The notes under the pieces: model-generated
What the model saw: the letters and a program-made list of their open reading frames with translations, nothing else
Told to the model about the DNA's origin: nothing
Database searches by the model: none
Position numbers and translations under genes: made by a program
Assembly (NCBI GenBank): GCA_002270565.1
Contig: NQMI01000159.1
Location: forward strand, 33,588 to 97,587
DNA from: Stenocarpella maydis
Taxonomy: Eukaryota > Ascomycota > Sordariomycetes > Diaporthales > Diaporthaceae
Direction: 5' to 3'
DNA: 64,000 nucleotides
Shown: positions 1 through 10,364 of the stretch, one piece after another
How positions within the stretch are numbered: position 1 is the first letter of the stretch
How the letters are laid out: the number at the start of each line of letters is the position of its first letter

Positions 1-408
1 GTCCGACGACCCATCAGGCTTGCGAACAAGGTCTGCTGGCGTGTCCGCCGTGTACTTCTTCTCTGGGTGGGACTGTTCCTCCGTGTTGCCGTCGCTCTCC
101 TCAACTACAGTTATGGGGATGGGACGGCCACCAGGTGTGGGTGACCTGAGCTCTTCCTCCTCTCGGCCCGACTTCTGCTCCTCGGCGACCACCGCTATCT
201 CATCCGGCTCAGCATCCTCCTGCCGCAACTTGTACGCCTCGGTCCCGGGGACTTCGCCATAGGAAGGCTCATTGCTGGTCTTCTCCACTCGAAGCCTTGG
301 AACAGGGGAAGCACTTGGGCTGTGAGGGGCGGACTGAGCGTCGGAGAAGTGGTCCTCGGATTCAGAATCTGTCCGGGAGACGACGTGAGTGACCGAGTCT
401 TGATACAT
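1..408 (-). CDS. Acidic Ser/Pro/Glu-rich protein, N-terminal part, runs off left edge
   Basis: The minus strand reads open from the window edge to a stop at about 448, with a first in-frame ATG at 408. The roughly 136 visible residues are low-complexity and acidic. They begin MYQDSVTHVVSRTDSESEDH, followed by a Ser/Pro patch and then Glu/Asp-rich stretches with evenly placed Pro-Gly pairs. No signal peptide, membrane segment or catalytic motif is visible. The composition and the absence of stops over 400 bases support real coding. The rest of the gene lies left of position 1, so the domain content is unknown. An upstream exon cannot be excluded, because a CTAG acceptor-like site sits at the 448 stop. 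The family is not recognised with certainty; it looks like the disordered N-terminus of a conserved Sordariomycete protein. Confidence 0.6.
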   Translation of the reverse strand, partial: MYQDSVTHVVSRTDSESEDHFSDAQSAPHSPSASPVPRLRVEKTSNEPSYGEVPGTEAYKLRQEDAEPDEIAVVAEEQKSGREEEELRSPTPGGRPIPITVVEESDGNTEEQSHPEKKYTADTPADLVRKPDGSSD

Positions 409-448
409 AGCATAGAGCAACCAGGGGACACATTGGCGGGCAGGAAGA

Positions 449-1410
449 AGTACCTAGCTCCCGGGCTCCCGGATCTTTGGTGTCAGTCCTCTCCGGAGGA
501 GAAAGGCTGTCCCGCCTGCCAGACATGATCAGATCCTGTTTTGGAAACGTAGGGCTGCAAGAAGACGTCCCCGAGATGGCTCAGGGGATTGAACAGAAGC
601 GTGCTGGCCGAAAGCACGTGCGGATGAACGATTTGTCTGGCAGCGGTTGAAGGGGGGGGAAGGGGACAGTTGTAGTGTTCAGTCGACGTCCGGGGTAGCA
701 CGCGCATATAAAGAAGCCAAGCCGGGGGCACAGCAGGAGGTGTGTTCAGGCAAGGCTGTTCAGAACGGTCCAGACTGCGCTTGAGGTAGGGTAGAAGGTA
801 ATAAGGGTACCTATAGGTAGACGATCGACGATTCCAGCCTCGATGCTAACGTCTCACAAAGAGTCTGGACCTGATGGACCCTCGGTGACAGCAGATTGAG
901 GGTGGGGTAGTGCCTGGCACGCTGCAAGGTTACTGGCAGGAGCTTGGCAGGAGCTGGGAAGAGCTGCACAGCCCAGACAGCCCAGCCCGCCAGAGAACAG
1001 CCAGGTCGGCCCTTGGCCAGCAGCCGCCAAAGCAGGACGGCCTCTAGTCCTCACCCACCAGAGTAGGACCGCTATTTGAACCTTCTTCCCGTTATTAGTG
1101 TACAGCGAATTCTACCCACCTTTTCAGTTGGCACGGTTCCAGATGTCTCGGCAATGACAGTGTGGCCGCTTCCATGAAAGGTCAATGCATACGAAGTACC
1201 TACCTACCTAGGTAGGTAGTGGAGGCAGATAAGTGATATCCGCCTTTCACGTCTGGAGTGACCGCATCTAGATGCGGTCAAAAACCTGACGAGAAGCATG
1301 TTGTGCGAATGTGATGAGATAGATAGATGCCTCTGACCACCACACCAAATCCAGCAACTCCAGGTGTCCGGGTCTCCCTCCCAGTGGAGCGGAAATCCAG
1401 GGTGTTGGCC
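449..1410. other. Gene-free upstream region
   Basis: This is probably the promoter of the leftmost gene. Short overlapping open frames look random. A TACCTAGGTA palindrome lies at 1205-1214 inside a run of TACC/GGTA units. Nothing else is recognised. Confidence 0.5.
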
Positions 1411-1654
1411 TGTTTTTTATAAAATAGTACTTCTATAGCAACAGCAGTGGGCAACTACACGCCAGTAGGCAACTGCAGTATGTGACTGCAGCAGTATAAT
1501 AACTAAGCGCCAGCTTAGTCCGCACTAACCAGTAAATAGATCCAACTAGTATATAGGCTATACTTATAACACTACTAGTTACTCTATAACGGCTAAAAGA
1601 GTAATAGGCCTAATATTAATACATAACTTGTATTAATAGTTTCAATAATATAGT

Positions 1655-2485
1655 GTACCAGGAAGTAGCTAGGACTAGGAAGTAGCTACCTTATTTTCTA
1701 TATAAAAAACATTTATATATACCTTATTAAAACTCTTAAACTACACTTAAAATAAACGAAATTCTCAGGGTTTAATTATAGGTGTATAAATTAGCTATAT
1801 ATTTAATTTAAAAGTTTAAAATCTTTTATTTAGTTATTAAAAAAGCTATAATTTCATTTCTTTAATATAGCTTATATAAAAAAACTAAAAATTTTAAACT
1901 TAAGTATTAAGTTACCATATTTAATTTAAGGCATTTTAAAACTTATTTTTATTTTAAGCTTAATTTAAAGGTTTTGAAAAAGAATATATAAATATCTTTT
2001 TTAATGAAAATTAATTGGCTAATTCTTAATAGTTAATATAATTTATTAATAAATAGTATATATATATAATAACTTTATTATATTTACCTACTTAGACTAA
2101 CCTTAACATTTATTTAATATTAAATTATTAATAAACGTTAATATATATTAATATTAATTATATTTAATTCATTATTTATTTTTAAGTAAATTTATTATTT
2201 TAAAAGGATTAAAACAAATATAATAAGATTAAAAAGTATTAAGGATTATAGAAAACAGCATTTTTAAAATATAAGTTATATATTTAATTTTTATATTACT
2301 TTTATATTAATTAATTAATTTATATATTTAATATAACATAGGGTATTAGGAAGTAGCTAGGACTAGGAAGTGGCCATCCTGCTTTCCTATATAAAAACGT
2401 CCGTGTACACCCTGCTCAAACCCTTAAACTAGGCCTAAAATAACTGAAAATTTCAGGGTTTGATTATAAGTATATAAATAAGTTA
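1655..2485 (+). repeat. Diverged direct repeat pair inside RIP block
   Basis: Two copies of about 140 bases, at about 1655-1800 and 2342-2485, share the core AGGAAGTAGCTAGGACTAGG, then a TATATAAAAA box, and a conserved AGGGTTTRATTATA stretch. The first copy is more AT-rich than the second, so RIP has hit them unequally. The start of the same repeat recurs at about 47765 in the second AT block. They could be LTR remnants of one element family. Confidence 0.75.
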
Positions 2486-2877
2486 GGGTATTATTTTTAG
2501 AAATTTTGGATTTTCTTACCTTAATTATTTGAGAATTTAATTTTAGACCCTTATAATTTCATAATACTAATATAACTTATGTAAGGAAATTTTGAAACTT
2601 AAGTAAAAAAAAACTATAACTAAAGTATATAGAATTTAAGCTACCCTGAAATTTAGATTTATTTTAGGCTTAGTTTAATATTTTTAATAGAGTTAGTATA
2701 AATATTTTATATATATAATATTAAAGTAGCTATATATAATACCTAGTTACTTTTTAATAAGTTATTATTTATTTAATATATTATTAATCAAAATACCTAA
2801 AAAGTCTTTATATAACTCATAAGCTTTGTATTTATTATTATATTAAGCTAGCTTAATACTTTTATTATAGTTTATAC

Positions 2878-3295
2878 TATATAAGGTAATTAAAAGAGTT
2901 ATTTAAATAAAGAGTTTAATATTAGCTAATCTTATATTTAGATATAGTATAGTGACACCTTTTAGTATAGCTTATTATATTATATTTAACCTCTCTAGGG
3001 ATGCTAATATATAGAGGTCTTAGGTTTAATCCCTACTTATATTAACTATATACTCATAGGTTACAACTATTAGGCTAGTTAGTCTTATTACTTAATACCT
3101 AGTATAGATCTGAGGGTTAGTCACCTATGTCTAGGGCTTTAGGATGAAGCCTTAGGGGGAGAAGTATAATATTATGGTCCGCACTATATAAGGTGGTTAG
3201 AAGAGATATTTGAATGGAGAGTTTGAATATTAGCTAATTTTTTACTTAGATGTAATACAGTAGCACCTTCTAATATAGCTTATTATAACTTTATT
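2878..3295 (+). repeat. Second decayed direct repeat pair, possible LTR remnants
   Basis: About 110 bases beginning CTATATAAGGT at about 2878-2985 recur at about 3182-3295. Both contain GAGTTTRAATATTAGCTAAT and end in a TATAGCTTATTATA stretch. The copies are about 300 bases apart, close for intact LTRs, so they may flank a deleted element or be a tandem LTR. Confidence 0.6.
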
Positions 3296-3390
3296 AATAT
3301 ATTATGATATTATGATATTATATATATATACATATATATATAATCAAGGCTTTATTAATTATTTAATTATTTAGTAATGTAATTGTTAAA

Positions 3391-4265
3391 CGGAACCGCT
3401 CAGCAAGGACTTACCCTAGACTTCGTGCAAGGAGTTACCCTAGACTTTTTAGCAAGGAGTTACCCTAGACTTGCGAGTCAGGCGATTTTCGCTAAGTACG
3501 CCCAGTGCGTGCGTGACGCAAGATGAGTTTGGTGGCCGTGAGTCGATTATTTTGGCCTGCATTTGCACCTTAATTCAGACCTCTGCATTACCCTTATTTC
3601 TTACCCAAAAAGTATATGACTTAGTGCATTGGATAGCCTGATTTCTGAAGTTTGTATGTACTTAATTTGGGCATTGCTAGGGCTATGGTTGGCTGGCTGC
3701 TTGGAACCAAAGATGGTGTGTTGGAAGGGCGAATTTTCCGGCATTTGCAAATTTGCACCAGAGCCGACCGCAGCGTGCCCAGGGGTGAGACGACGTCGGA
3801 GGGTATATAAGGAGGGCTTACAGAAGCCCAACTTAATTCAATACAAAGTTGTCCAGACCATTGTCAATCGTCCCAATTCGCCTCAGAGCACCACACTGCG
3901 ACCCTGCCGAAACACACGCTGAACTGAATGCTATTCTATAGCACAAATTCATCAGAATATGTACTTAATTTGGGTATTGCTAGGGCTATGGTTGGCTAGT
4001 TGCTTGGAACCAAAGATGGTGTGTTGGAAGGGCGAATTTTCCGGCATTTGCAAATTTGCACCAGAGCCTACCGCAGCGTGCCCAGGGGTGAGACGACGTC
4101 GGAGGGTATATAAGGAGGGCTTACAGAAGCCCAACTTAATTCAATACAAAGTTGTCCAGACCATTGTCAATCGTCCGAATTCGCCTCAGAGCACCATACT
4201 GCGACCCTGCCGAAACACACACACGCTGAACTGAATGCTATTCTATAGCACAAATTCATCAGAAT
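3391..4265 (+). mobile_element. Normal-GC LTR-like element with tandem 303/307-bp duplication
   Basis: A normal-GC island sits inside the RIP block. The unit at 3656-3958 is repeated head-to-tail at 3959-4265 with only a handful of substitutions. A third copy lies inverted at 49221-49557. Each unit carries a TATATAAGG box (3804 and 4107) followed by a short leader-like segment, as in an LTR promoter region. An AC microsatellite near the end differs: (AC)3 in copy 1, (AC)5 in copy 2, (AC)4 in the distant copy. Copy 1 shares a further upstream segment with the distant copy (from 3624). A 90-100 residue open frame is conserved across the copies but resembles no protein I know. Gag, protease and reverse transcriptase are absent, so this is a solo-LTR-like or non-autonomous element. 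Clear target-site duplications were not found. Confidence 0.7.
3403..3472 (+). repeat. Three short tandem repeats
   Basis: GCAAGGRSTTACCCTAGACTT occurs three times, at 3403-3423, 3427-3447 and 3452-3472, at 24-25 base spacing. The stretch lies at the left edge of the normal-GC island and may be part of the same element. Confidence 0.85.
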
Positions 4266-4269
4266 TATA

Positions 4270-5885
4270 ATATTAGTTCTTAGGGCTAGAAGGGGTGCTT
4301 ATCCTAGGTAGTCTTATGGTTCCTTCTACTGGGCTTATAGCGTAAGTATAGCCTAAGGGATAGGTTTTCCTTCTATCCTAGGGTCAATCTGCAGGAGTTC
4401 CTCCCTATTTCTTACTGCTAGGGTTCTTCCCTACTTTCCTAAAGCGTTCTTAGGAAACTATCCGGTGGCTTCCTTATTACTATAGTGAGTAATATAGCTG
4501 TTGTTAAAGCAAGCTATCTAACTGAGCGATATGTATATTATTCTGGGCTTCTGGGGATTCTTTATTAGTAGGATAAGCTGCTATTGTGCCTTATCTTTCT
4601 GATGTTTCTTATACTAGGACTTAGTGTATTATGAGAAGTATAGACTATTATAAAGGTCTTCTTCATTAAGGTTATAAAAGTTGCATTCTTTATCTAAGTC
4701 TTAATTTAGATATACTTAATATTAATTATATACATTTATTCTATAGATATAGTACTTATTTATAAGTTCCTATTACGGTTTGGACCCAGGTGGTTCTCGT
4801 ATGCTGCGGGCGGCTATATTGGCTTAACGGGTAGCTTCATTAGCTTGTTGGGTTCCTTTAGGTACTGACTTCCAGTTCCTGTTTTTCTTTAGAGCCCTAT
4901 ATTCTGAAGCAAAGTGTTCTATCTTGTTGCAATTATAGCACTTAATGCTTTTCTTATTCTTGCATTAGGCAACATCCAGCTTTATAGGGCCTGCATATTA
5001 TCCCTACTAAGTGCTTAGCTTCTAATACTTCTTTCCTATATTAGATTTATACTTATAGAATGTAGTTTATTTAGAAGTTTATTCTTTTTTTTTAAGCATT
5101 ATTTATAAAGTCTATTATTAATCTAGATAGCTATTTCCATATAGCATAAAAAATCATTAGATTAGTTTATAACTTTACTAAGTTCGTTTTTTACTTTATT
5201 CTTTAATCCGCAGTAGAATATGAATTTCTTTATATTATTAGTGTAGTTAATTTTAATATAGATTTATTGGAATTCTGCCATATAGTTAATTGCTGAATCA
5301 TGCTGTTTGCAATTCGCTAGGTCCCTTTCTGCCTGCCGTTCTTCATTTGGGTCCTAAAATAGGGACCTAAGGGCGTCCTTATAGCCTTTATAGCTGCTGA
5401 AAATCCATTGCATTTTAAGCTTACAGGCTTTAAATGATTCCATATTAATAAAGTTAATTAGGTAGGGTTCAAACTAAGCTAAGGCTTATTCTTTAAGGAA
5501 AGAGGATGCATATATAACCCTTTTTCCCCTAGGCTGTGCATCTAGCTTATGGAAGTACTAATAGGCCCTAACCTATGTTAAGTATGCCTGAAGTTATTTA
5601 GTAATTCCATTATAGGGGGCTGGAGTATTAAGCTTAATATATTCCTTTATTTGGATTGGGGTGTTAATAATGTTGGCTCCAGCTTGGAGAGTAGTAATCT
5701 CCTATTAAAGCTGTTTGACTTCTGTATTGCATTAAGCTTAACCTTCTATATGGAGGTGCAACTACTCAACCTTATTAACTAGTTCCTGGATATAAGGGTT
5801 TATAGTCTTGTTGTTAGTAAGTTTGTTCAGCTTGTGGAGAAGGTTGCGGGTAGGAGTGGTTATTCTAGAGTCTGATATTATAAAG
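4270..5885 (-). pseudogene. Ty3/gypsy retrotransposon gag relic, RIP-inactivated
   Basis: Minus-strand translation in one frame gives a recognisable gypsy Gag interrupted by many stops. In order it shows a TPAPYNG-like stretch, an RVIYASSFL motif, then DPNEERQAERDLA with an Ala/Tyr/Glu-Phe-Gln segment. A zinc knuckle follows at about 4890-4950, with CYNCNK then E-H-F-A-x-E-Y. The fourth zinc ligand reads Tyr instead of Cys, and the glycine before His reads Glu. Most stops sit where Gln or Trp is expected (CAG to TAG, TGG to TAG), as C-to-T/G-to-A RIP predicts. A weakly conserved C-terminal tail continues to about 4270, where the normal-GC island begins. No reverse transcriptase is recognisable. 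The relic cannot be expressed. Confidence 0.85.
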
Positions 5886-6780
5886 AATTTTGTGTATAAT
5901 ATTGCTTAAAGTCTGTATAGCAATATATAAATAAGAGTTATTAAAATATAATAATTAAAAGGGTTTCTAAGTATATTAATTCTAAAAGATCAAGGGTTTA
6001 TATCTAAAATATATTATTACGTAGTTATTAAGTAATATTATTAACTTAATAATAATTACTAGCTATAAGGCTATTTAATATTAGAATTAAATACTTAGAT
6101 TAATAACTGAAGAGTCTGTTCTATAAAAGCTACCTAATATAATAATAATTATGTCCTTATATGTTCTGACTCTTTATTCATTATTAATAGTATTGATGGT
6201 AATCCTGTTGATTAAGTGTTGCTTGATGGAATCGATAATGATCTTATCGATTGTGGTGGGTCCCTAACCCTAACCCTGATAAGGTGGCGTTACTGATTGG
6301 ATCAGGCCCCCGCGAGGAAAACCCCCGGTGAAGGGCTGGACGCCCCAACAGAAGACGCCATCAGTCGGCGGTTACACTGTTGGTCCATAACAGGAAGGTA
6401 AGGTAAGCTATAAGGGCCTTTATTTTTAATTAAGTTAATCTAAGGCCTAAGCTACTTTAGTTAATAATAAATAATACTAATAAGTCTTCCTAATAGTTAG
6501 AAAGATATTATTAAGAGTTAGTAGCTTTGTAATATTTAATAATGCTTATATAATAATGATAAAGTATTAATATACGTATAGATTATAGTTTAGAAATAGC
6601 TTTTAAAGATATATTATTAGCTATTACTATAAGAGTATTATAAATATTAGCTTTTATATGCTACTTTATAATAGTCTAGTTGAGTTATAGAAGAAGTTTA
6701 GTAATAAGAAAAAAATCCCTTATTAAGGAATTAAAGTTTTTTTATTAGGGGGTACTAGATATAAATATTGCATTATGCGT
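5886..6780. mobile_element. RIP-degraded DNA around a less degraded patch
   Basis: AT-rich sequence continues on both sides of a normal-GC patch at about 6180-6400. The patch contains CCCTAACCCTAACCCT (6262-6277). This may be the 5' end of the gypsy relic or a separate element. No coding frame is visible. Confidence 0.6.
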
Positions 6781-7386
6781 ATGCGGGGGGGGCCGAATGT
6801 GGGCCACCCACGTTAAACTTTTATGCTAAATAGCAGAAAGTATTTTATACGACCGCATCATATGGTTGCGATTAGTGTATTCCCAAAAGGTCTTGGCGGT
6901 CTTGGCGATATACTCACAGAAAGCTGCGTCAGGTTCTGATAGCCTGTCAAAATGAGTTGCCTAGTGTACATGTAAATAATTCATTACCCGTAGCGTGTCG
7001 TAAATCATTGTGACACCTGCAAACATACAGCCAGCCTCTCATGGAAAGAAGTCCTAATGTGCTCCGTAGATACTGGTCAGCACCCTCCATTCGGATTTGT
7101 GACTGGAAGCCTAGCCCGTCGGGACCAGTCGGCCTTGTAACTAGCCACTCATTACACTGGTTAGCATCCCATACCTCATGACCAACCAGTATAGCTTCAT
7201 AACTGGTCTCACGGGTATTACAAACTGGTTTTTTTTTTGGACTGCCTTGCTGAGTATACAAGTTTGAATATGATTGATGAATTCTCAGCCCATATGTAAC
7301 CTCGAAAAGCCACCGGCATACTTAACTAGGTGGAGAATGGCTGGATTCGACCACTAGTTCCAGAGTCTTCACTTGGCAAGACCAAT
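6781..7386. other. Gene-free stretch downstream of the GH79 gene
   Basis: Base composition returns to normal. Open frames here look random. The stretch holds the 3' flank of the minus-strand GH79 gene and a T-run at about 7230. Confidence 0.4.
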
Positions 7387-8948
7387 CTATCCGGCCATCA
7401 ACTGTACCAAAACCGCCGAGCTCTGGAACATAGTGATTTTAGCCCGCCTGTTCTCCACGGCCAGAACCTCGGTGTCATTCCGGACACCCGTAGCCTCCTT
7501 TCCCAGGCTCTCATATGTCCACTGACTCCCCCCATATGTAATCGTATCAGCGCTTGCGCCTGCGCCCAACGGACTACTAAGCAAGTCCACCTTCACACTG
7601 GTGACGCCTTCCGGCAGCCCAACCGCGATGGTCTGACTGGCCCTCCCTGTCGCGGAGCTCGAGCTGTTCCAGTAGTCCAGGTTCACAAGGGCCAGCCTCT
7701 TTGGCGCGCCATCTTCAAAGGCTGCATACCCGGCCCAGTTCCCGGTGGGCTCGTCCGTAATGTGCAGCTGCGTCACCCGGGCCCTGCCGCTGCTGCCGAC
7801 AAGGTCCGCCACGAACGGCTGCGCGTAGTAGCTGGCGAACACCTGCGGCTGGGAGTCGCGCGAGGCCACCGGCAGCCAGAGGTCGAAGCCGCTGTGCACT
7901 GCAGCATTGAGAGTCAGCTTTTAAAGAACCATTGAAGAAGTTTCGTTCAAACATAGCGTGGATCAGGCCATAGTATGGCCATGGAATTAAGATATAGGCG
8001 CCGGGAGGGGACTTCTTATCCCAAAGCGGTTCAAAAATGACTCTAGAAGCTGCTTACTGATCTGCTGGAAGTTGAAGCGGGCGATGCCGATGGTCAGGCT
8101 GTAGAGCTGGAAGTCGACCTGCCAGAGTGCGGAGCCCAGGAACGGCCTGGTAGGGGTAGTCGTGGGTTGGGTTTAGGGAGTTGCCGATTTCGGACAAGAC
8201 ATAAGGGATGTGAGGTTTGTTCTCCTTGAGCCAGTCGACTGCAGGCTTCAGGAGGTCGAGGCGGCGCCTTATGGCGCTATGAGACATCAGCCCTGTCTCG
8301 AAGTCTTCAGCTGTGCCGCAGCAGTCTATCTGGTAGTAGTGGTGCGCGACAGTCTTGACAATATTGCCATCGTCGATGCCCAGGCCGAAGCCTGTGGGCA
8401 CATCAAGGATATAGGCGTCCTCGAGACCAAAGTGGGCGCTGGTGTCGAAGGCCTGGAAGAAAGGCTCGGCCGGAATATCCACGGCCTTGAGAATGGCGCC
8501 TGCATATGCCGTGAAATTTCCAACATAAGATTCATTACCCTGCTTGCCTTGACAGGTCGGCGGCCCCAGTGGACCTGAAGGATAAAGATCGGCCTCGTTC
8601 CCTGGCTCGAATGAATGGATCCTGTCGATGCCGATATGATCCGCCACAGTCGTGGCCCAGAGCACAGTCTCGGTTATATCCGTGATAGCGAGAGGTGTTT
8701 GGATGATGTATGACGCATCAGGGAAATTAAGACACAGGTCCCAATAAGACGGGCCGATTGTGGTCCCGCCCACATCTTGATAGTTGTCGACCTCTGCCCT
8801 GGGCCCAGCAGGCGTCGTCTGGGACGACTGACGGGACCGATACATGAGGGGATGCTGCAGTAGAGACTGCGAGGTACCCGGTGACATGCTGCATGCATCG
8901 AGGCATCATTGCAGCCACAACTTCGACTGCCCTGGGGCAAGTTGTCAA
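7387..8948 (-). pseudogene. GH79 beta-glucuronidase-type glycosidase, frameshifted and N-terminally disrupted
   Basis: The main part (8887 down to 8054) carries two hallmark segments of fungal GH79. FEPGNEADLY holds the expected acid/base Glu, and VLSEIGNSL holds the expected nucleophile Glu. Past NPTHDYPYQAV the frame ends in nonsense. Removing one T at 8141-8142 restores GSALWQVDFQLYSLTIG and a Phe-Asn-Phe-Gln-Gln-Ile end. A GTAAGC donor near 8055 and an acceptor near 7895 then join the C-terminal beta-domain, which stops at 7387. The N-terminus is also abnormal. A different frame (up to 8948) shows a signal-like stretch and a VSVPS mature start, but the usual first 100 or so residues, including the region before VGGTTIGPS, are missing. 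I infer a decaying gene; a base-call error at 8141 is possible but would not explain the N-terminus. Such enzymes are normally secreted and cleave glucuronides from glycans. Confidence 0.75.
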
Positions 8949-9909
8949 GCCTACAAAATAGTAAATACGTTGATGCTATGAGGTTCTCTTCAGGAGCTAG
9001 TTAGTTAGTACTTTCCAGTGGGCACCAGATGCGCCAGCCCAGGTGACTTCTTGAATTATCCAGACAGCTTCTCACAATATCCGTGCACTGCACCTTTACA
9101 TACATATGCAGCTTGCCTTGACCAGCCATTGTGCCTGTGAGGTGTGAAGACCAGCAAGGTTTGATTGCAGCCATGTCTGTCCTCGGACCGTGAGGGGCCC
9201 GGTCATTCAGCAACACAGCTGCATGTCTACCAAGACCAAAGCCTTCGCCGTCCAAGTTAAGAGGGGTGAAGGCCCCACCCTTTAAGGCCATGGCTGTCAT
9301 CATGGCTGTCCTGATCGGCAATGATCTGAGCTATGGTCGATTGCGTTGCCTCTTCTTACCAAGACGGATGTTCTGCAAAAATCAAGTAGACCCACAAATG
9401 TCGAGCAGGCGAGCCCTTCCCCGCAGGTCGGTGTGCGTGAGTATTAATGCGTACTTATTAGATAGGTACGTCACGAGGCAGCCAGGATGGACACAGGGGT
9501 GCATTTTGTGTGATGATATATTTGCTGGGCTGTTTGGGTAGGTATGTACAGGTTGCTGATGTACTCGTGGACATTACTCTTCGTGCCCATCTGAGTGATG
9601 ATCACTTGTGACAAATGGCAGCCTAGAAATATTCCAGCCGACTGAGGTGGTTACTATGACAGATGCTGCATAAGAAAAATTCCAAATTTTCTTGCCTAGT
9701 TTCATCCAGAGCATTCTAAGTGTGGACCCCCCACCACATTAACAACTATTGGGTTAATTGCCCTTTGATGCCCACCCGCTTTGGTATCAAGTTGTAGGTA
9801 GTCTCGGGACAGAGGGGCAATTGAATGTGCGGGGCCTCTATGCTGAGACACCACCCAACATCTAATTAGCAAACCATGCACGCGTTCCACTGACTCCCAA
9901 CTGCCACGC
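8949..9909. other. Gene-free stretch
   Basis: Lies between the GH79 relic and the small secreted protein gene, both minus-strand. Open frames here have no protein-like features I recognise. It may hold the remains of the missing GH79 N-terminus, but none could be read. Confidence 0.4.
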
Positions 9910-10333
9910 CTAGCAAAGACAAGGCAAGTGCAGCGTCTGGTAATTACTGCATGTGGCACCGCTGGGCATCGCGCTGCCCGTCTGCAGGTAGACCTGCCAG
10001 TAGCCCCCGTCGAGTTTGCAGGCAAGGAAGTTGAGTTCTGCCGAGATCACAACAGGGCGGACGCCCGTCAGCCTTCCATCCCCGGGGCTTGGATTTCTCC
10101 CTCGTGAGAATGTGAGAAAGGGGGACGTGTCGGAGGATGATACTCACGCCTTCCCCAGCTGCTCCCTTGCGCCGTGATGATGGTGTCGCCCTCGAGGGCC
10201 CACGCGCTCATGGACGCCGCCGGGCCGAACGTCAGCGTCTTGTACGAGGTGCTGTCGCTGCCAACGTTGAGATAGAGGCTCGTGTTGGTGGACTGGACTG
10301 TTGGTCATGTTAAGAGGTAATTTTTTTCTTTTC

Positions 10334-10364
<31 letters not shown>

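Larger units (their letters stand above)
1411..3390. mobile_element. AT-rich RIP-degraded transposon block
   Basis: Base composition drops abruptly from normal GC to mostly A and T, with TpA steps everywhere and stops in every frame. This is what RIP leaves in filamentous ascomycetes. Internal direct repeats (about 1655-1800 with 2342-2485, and 2878-2985 with 3182-3295) show it was built from repetitive elements. No coding frame survives here. The block continues beyond the normal-GC island at 3391-4265. Confidence 0.85.

Noticed and set aside
3629..3922. Open frame of 97 codons conserved in the LTR-like copies
   Set aside because: Conservation is explained by near-identity of the DNA repeat; the frame spans the TATA box and has no known protein features.
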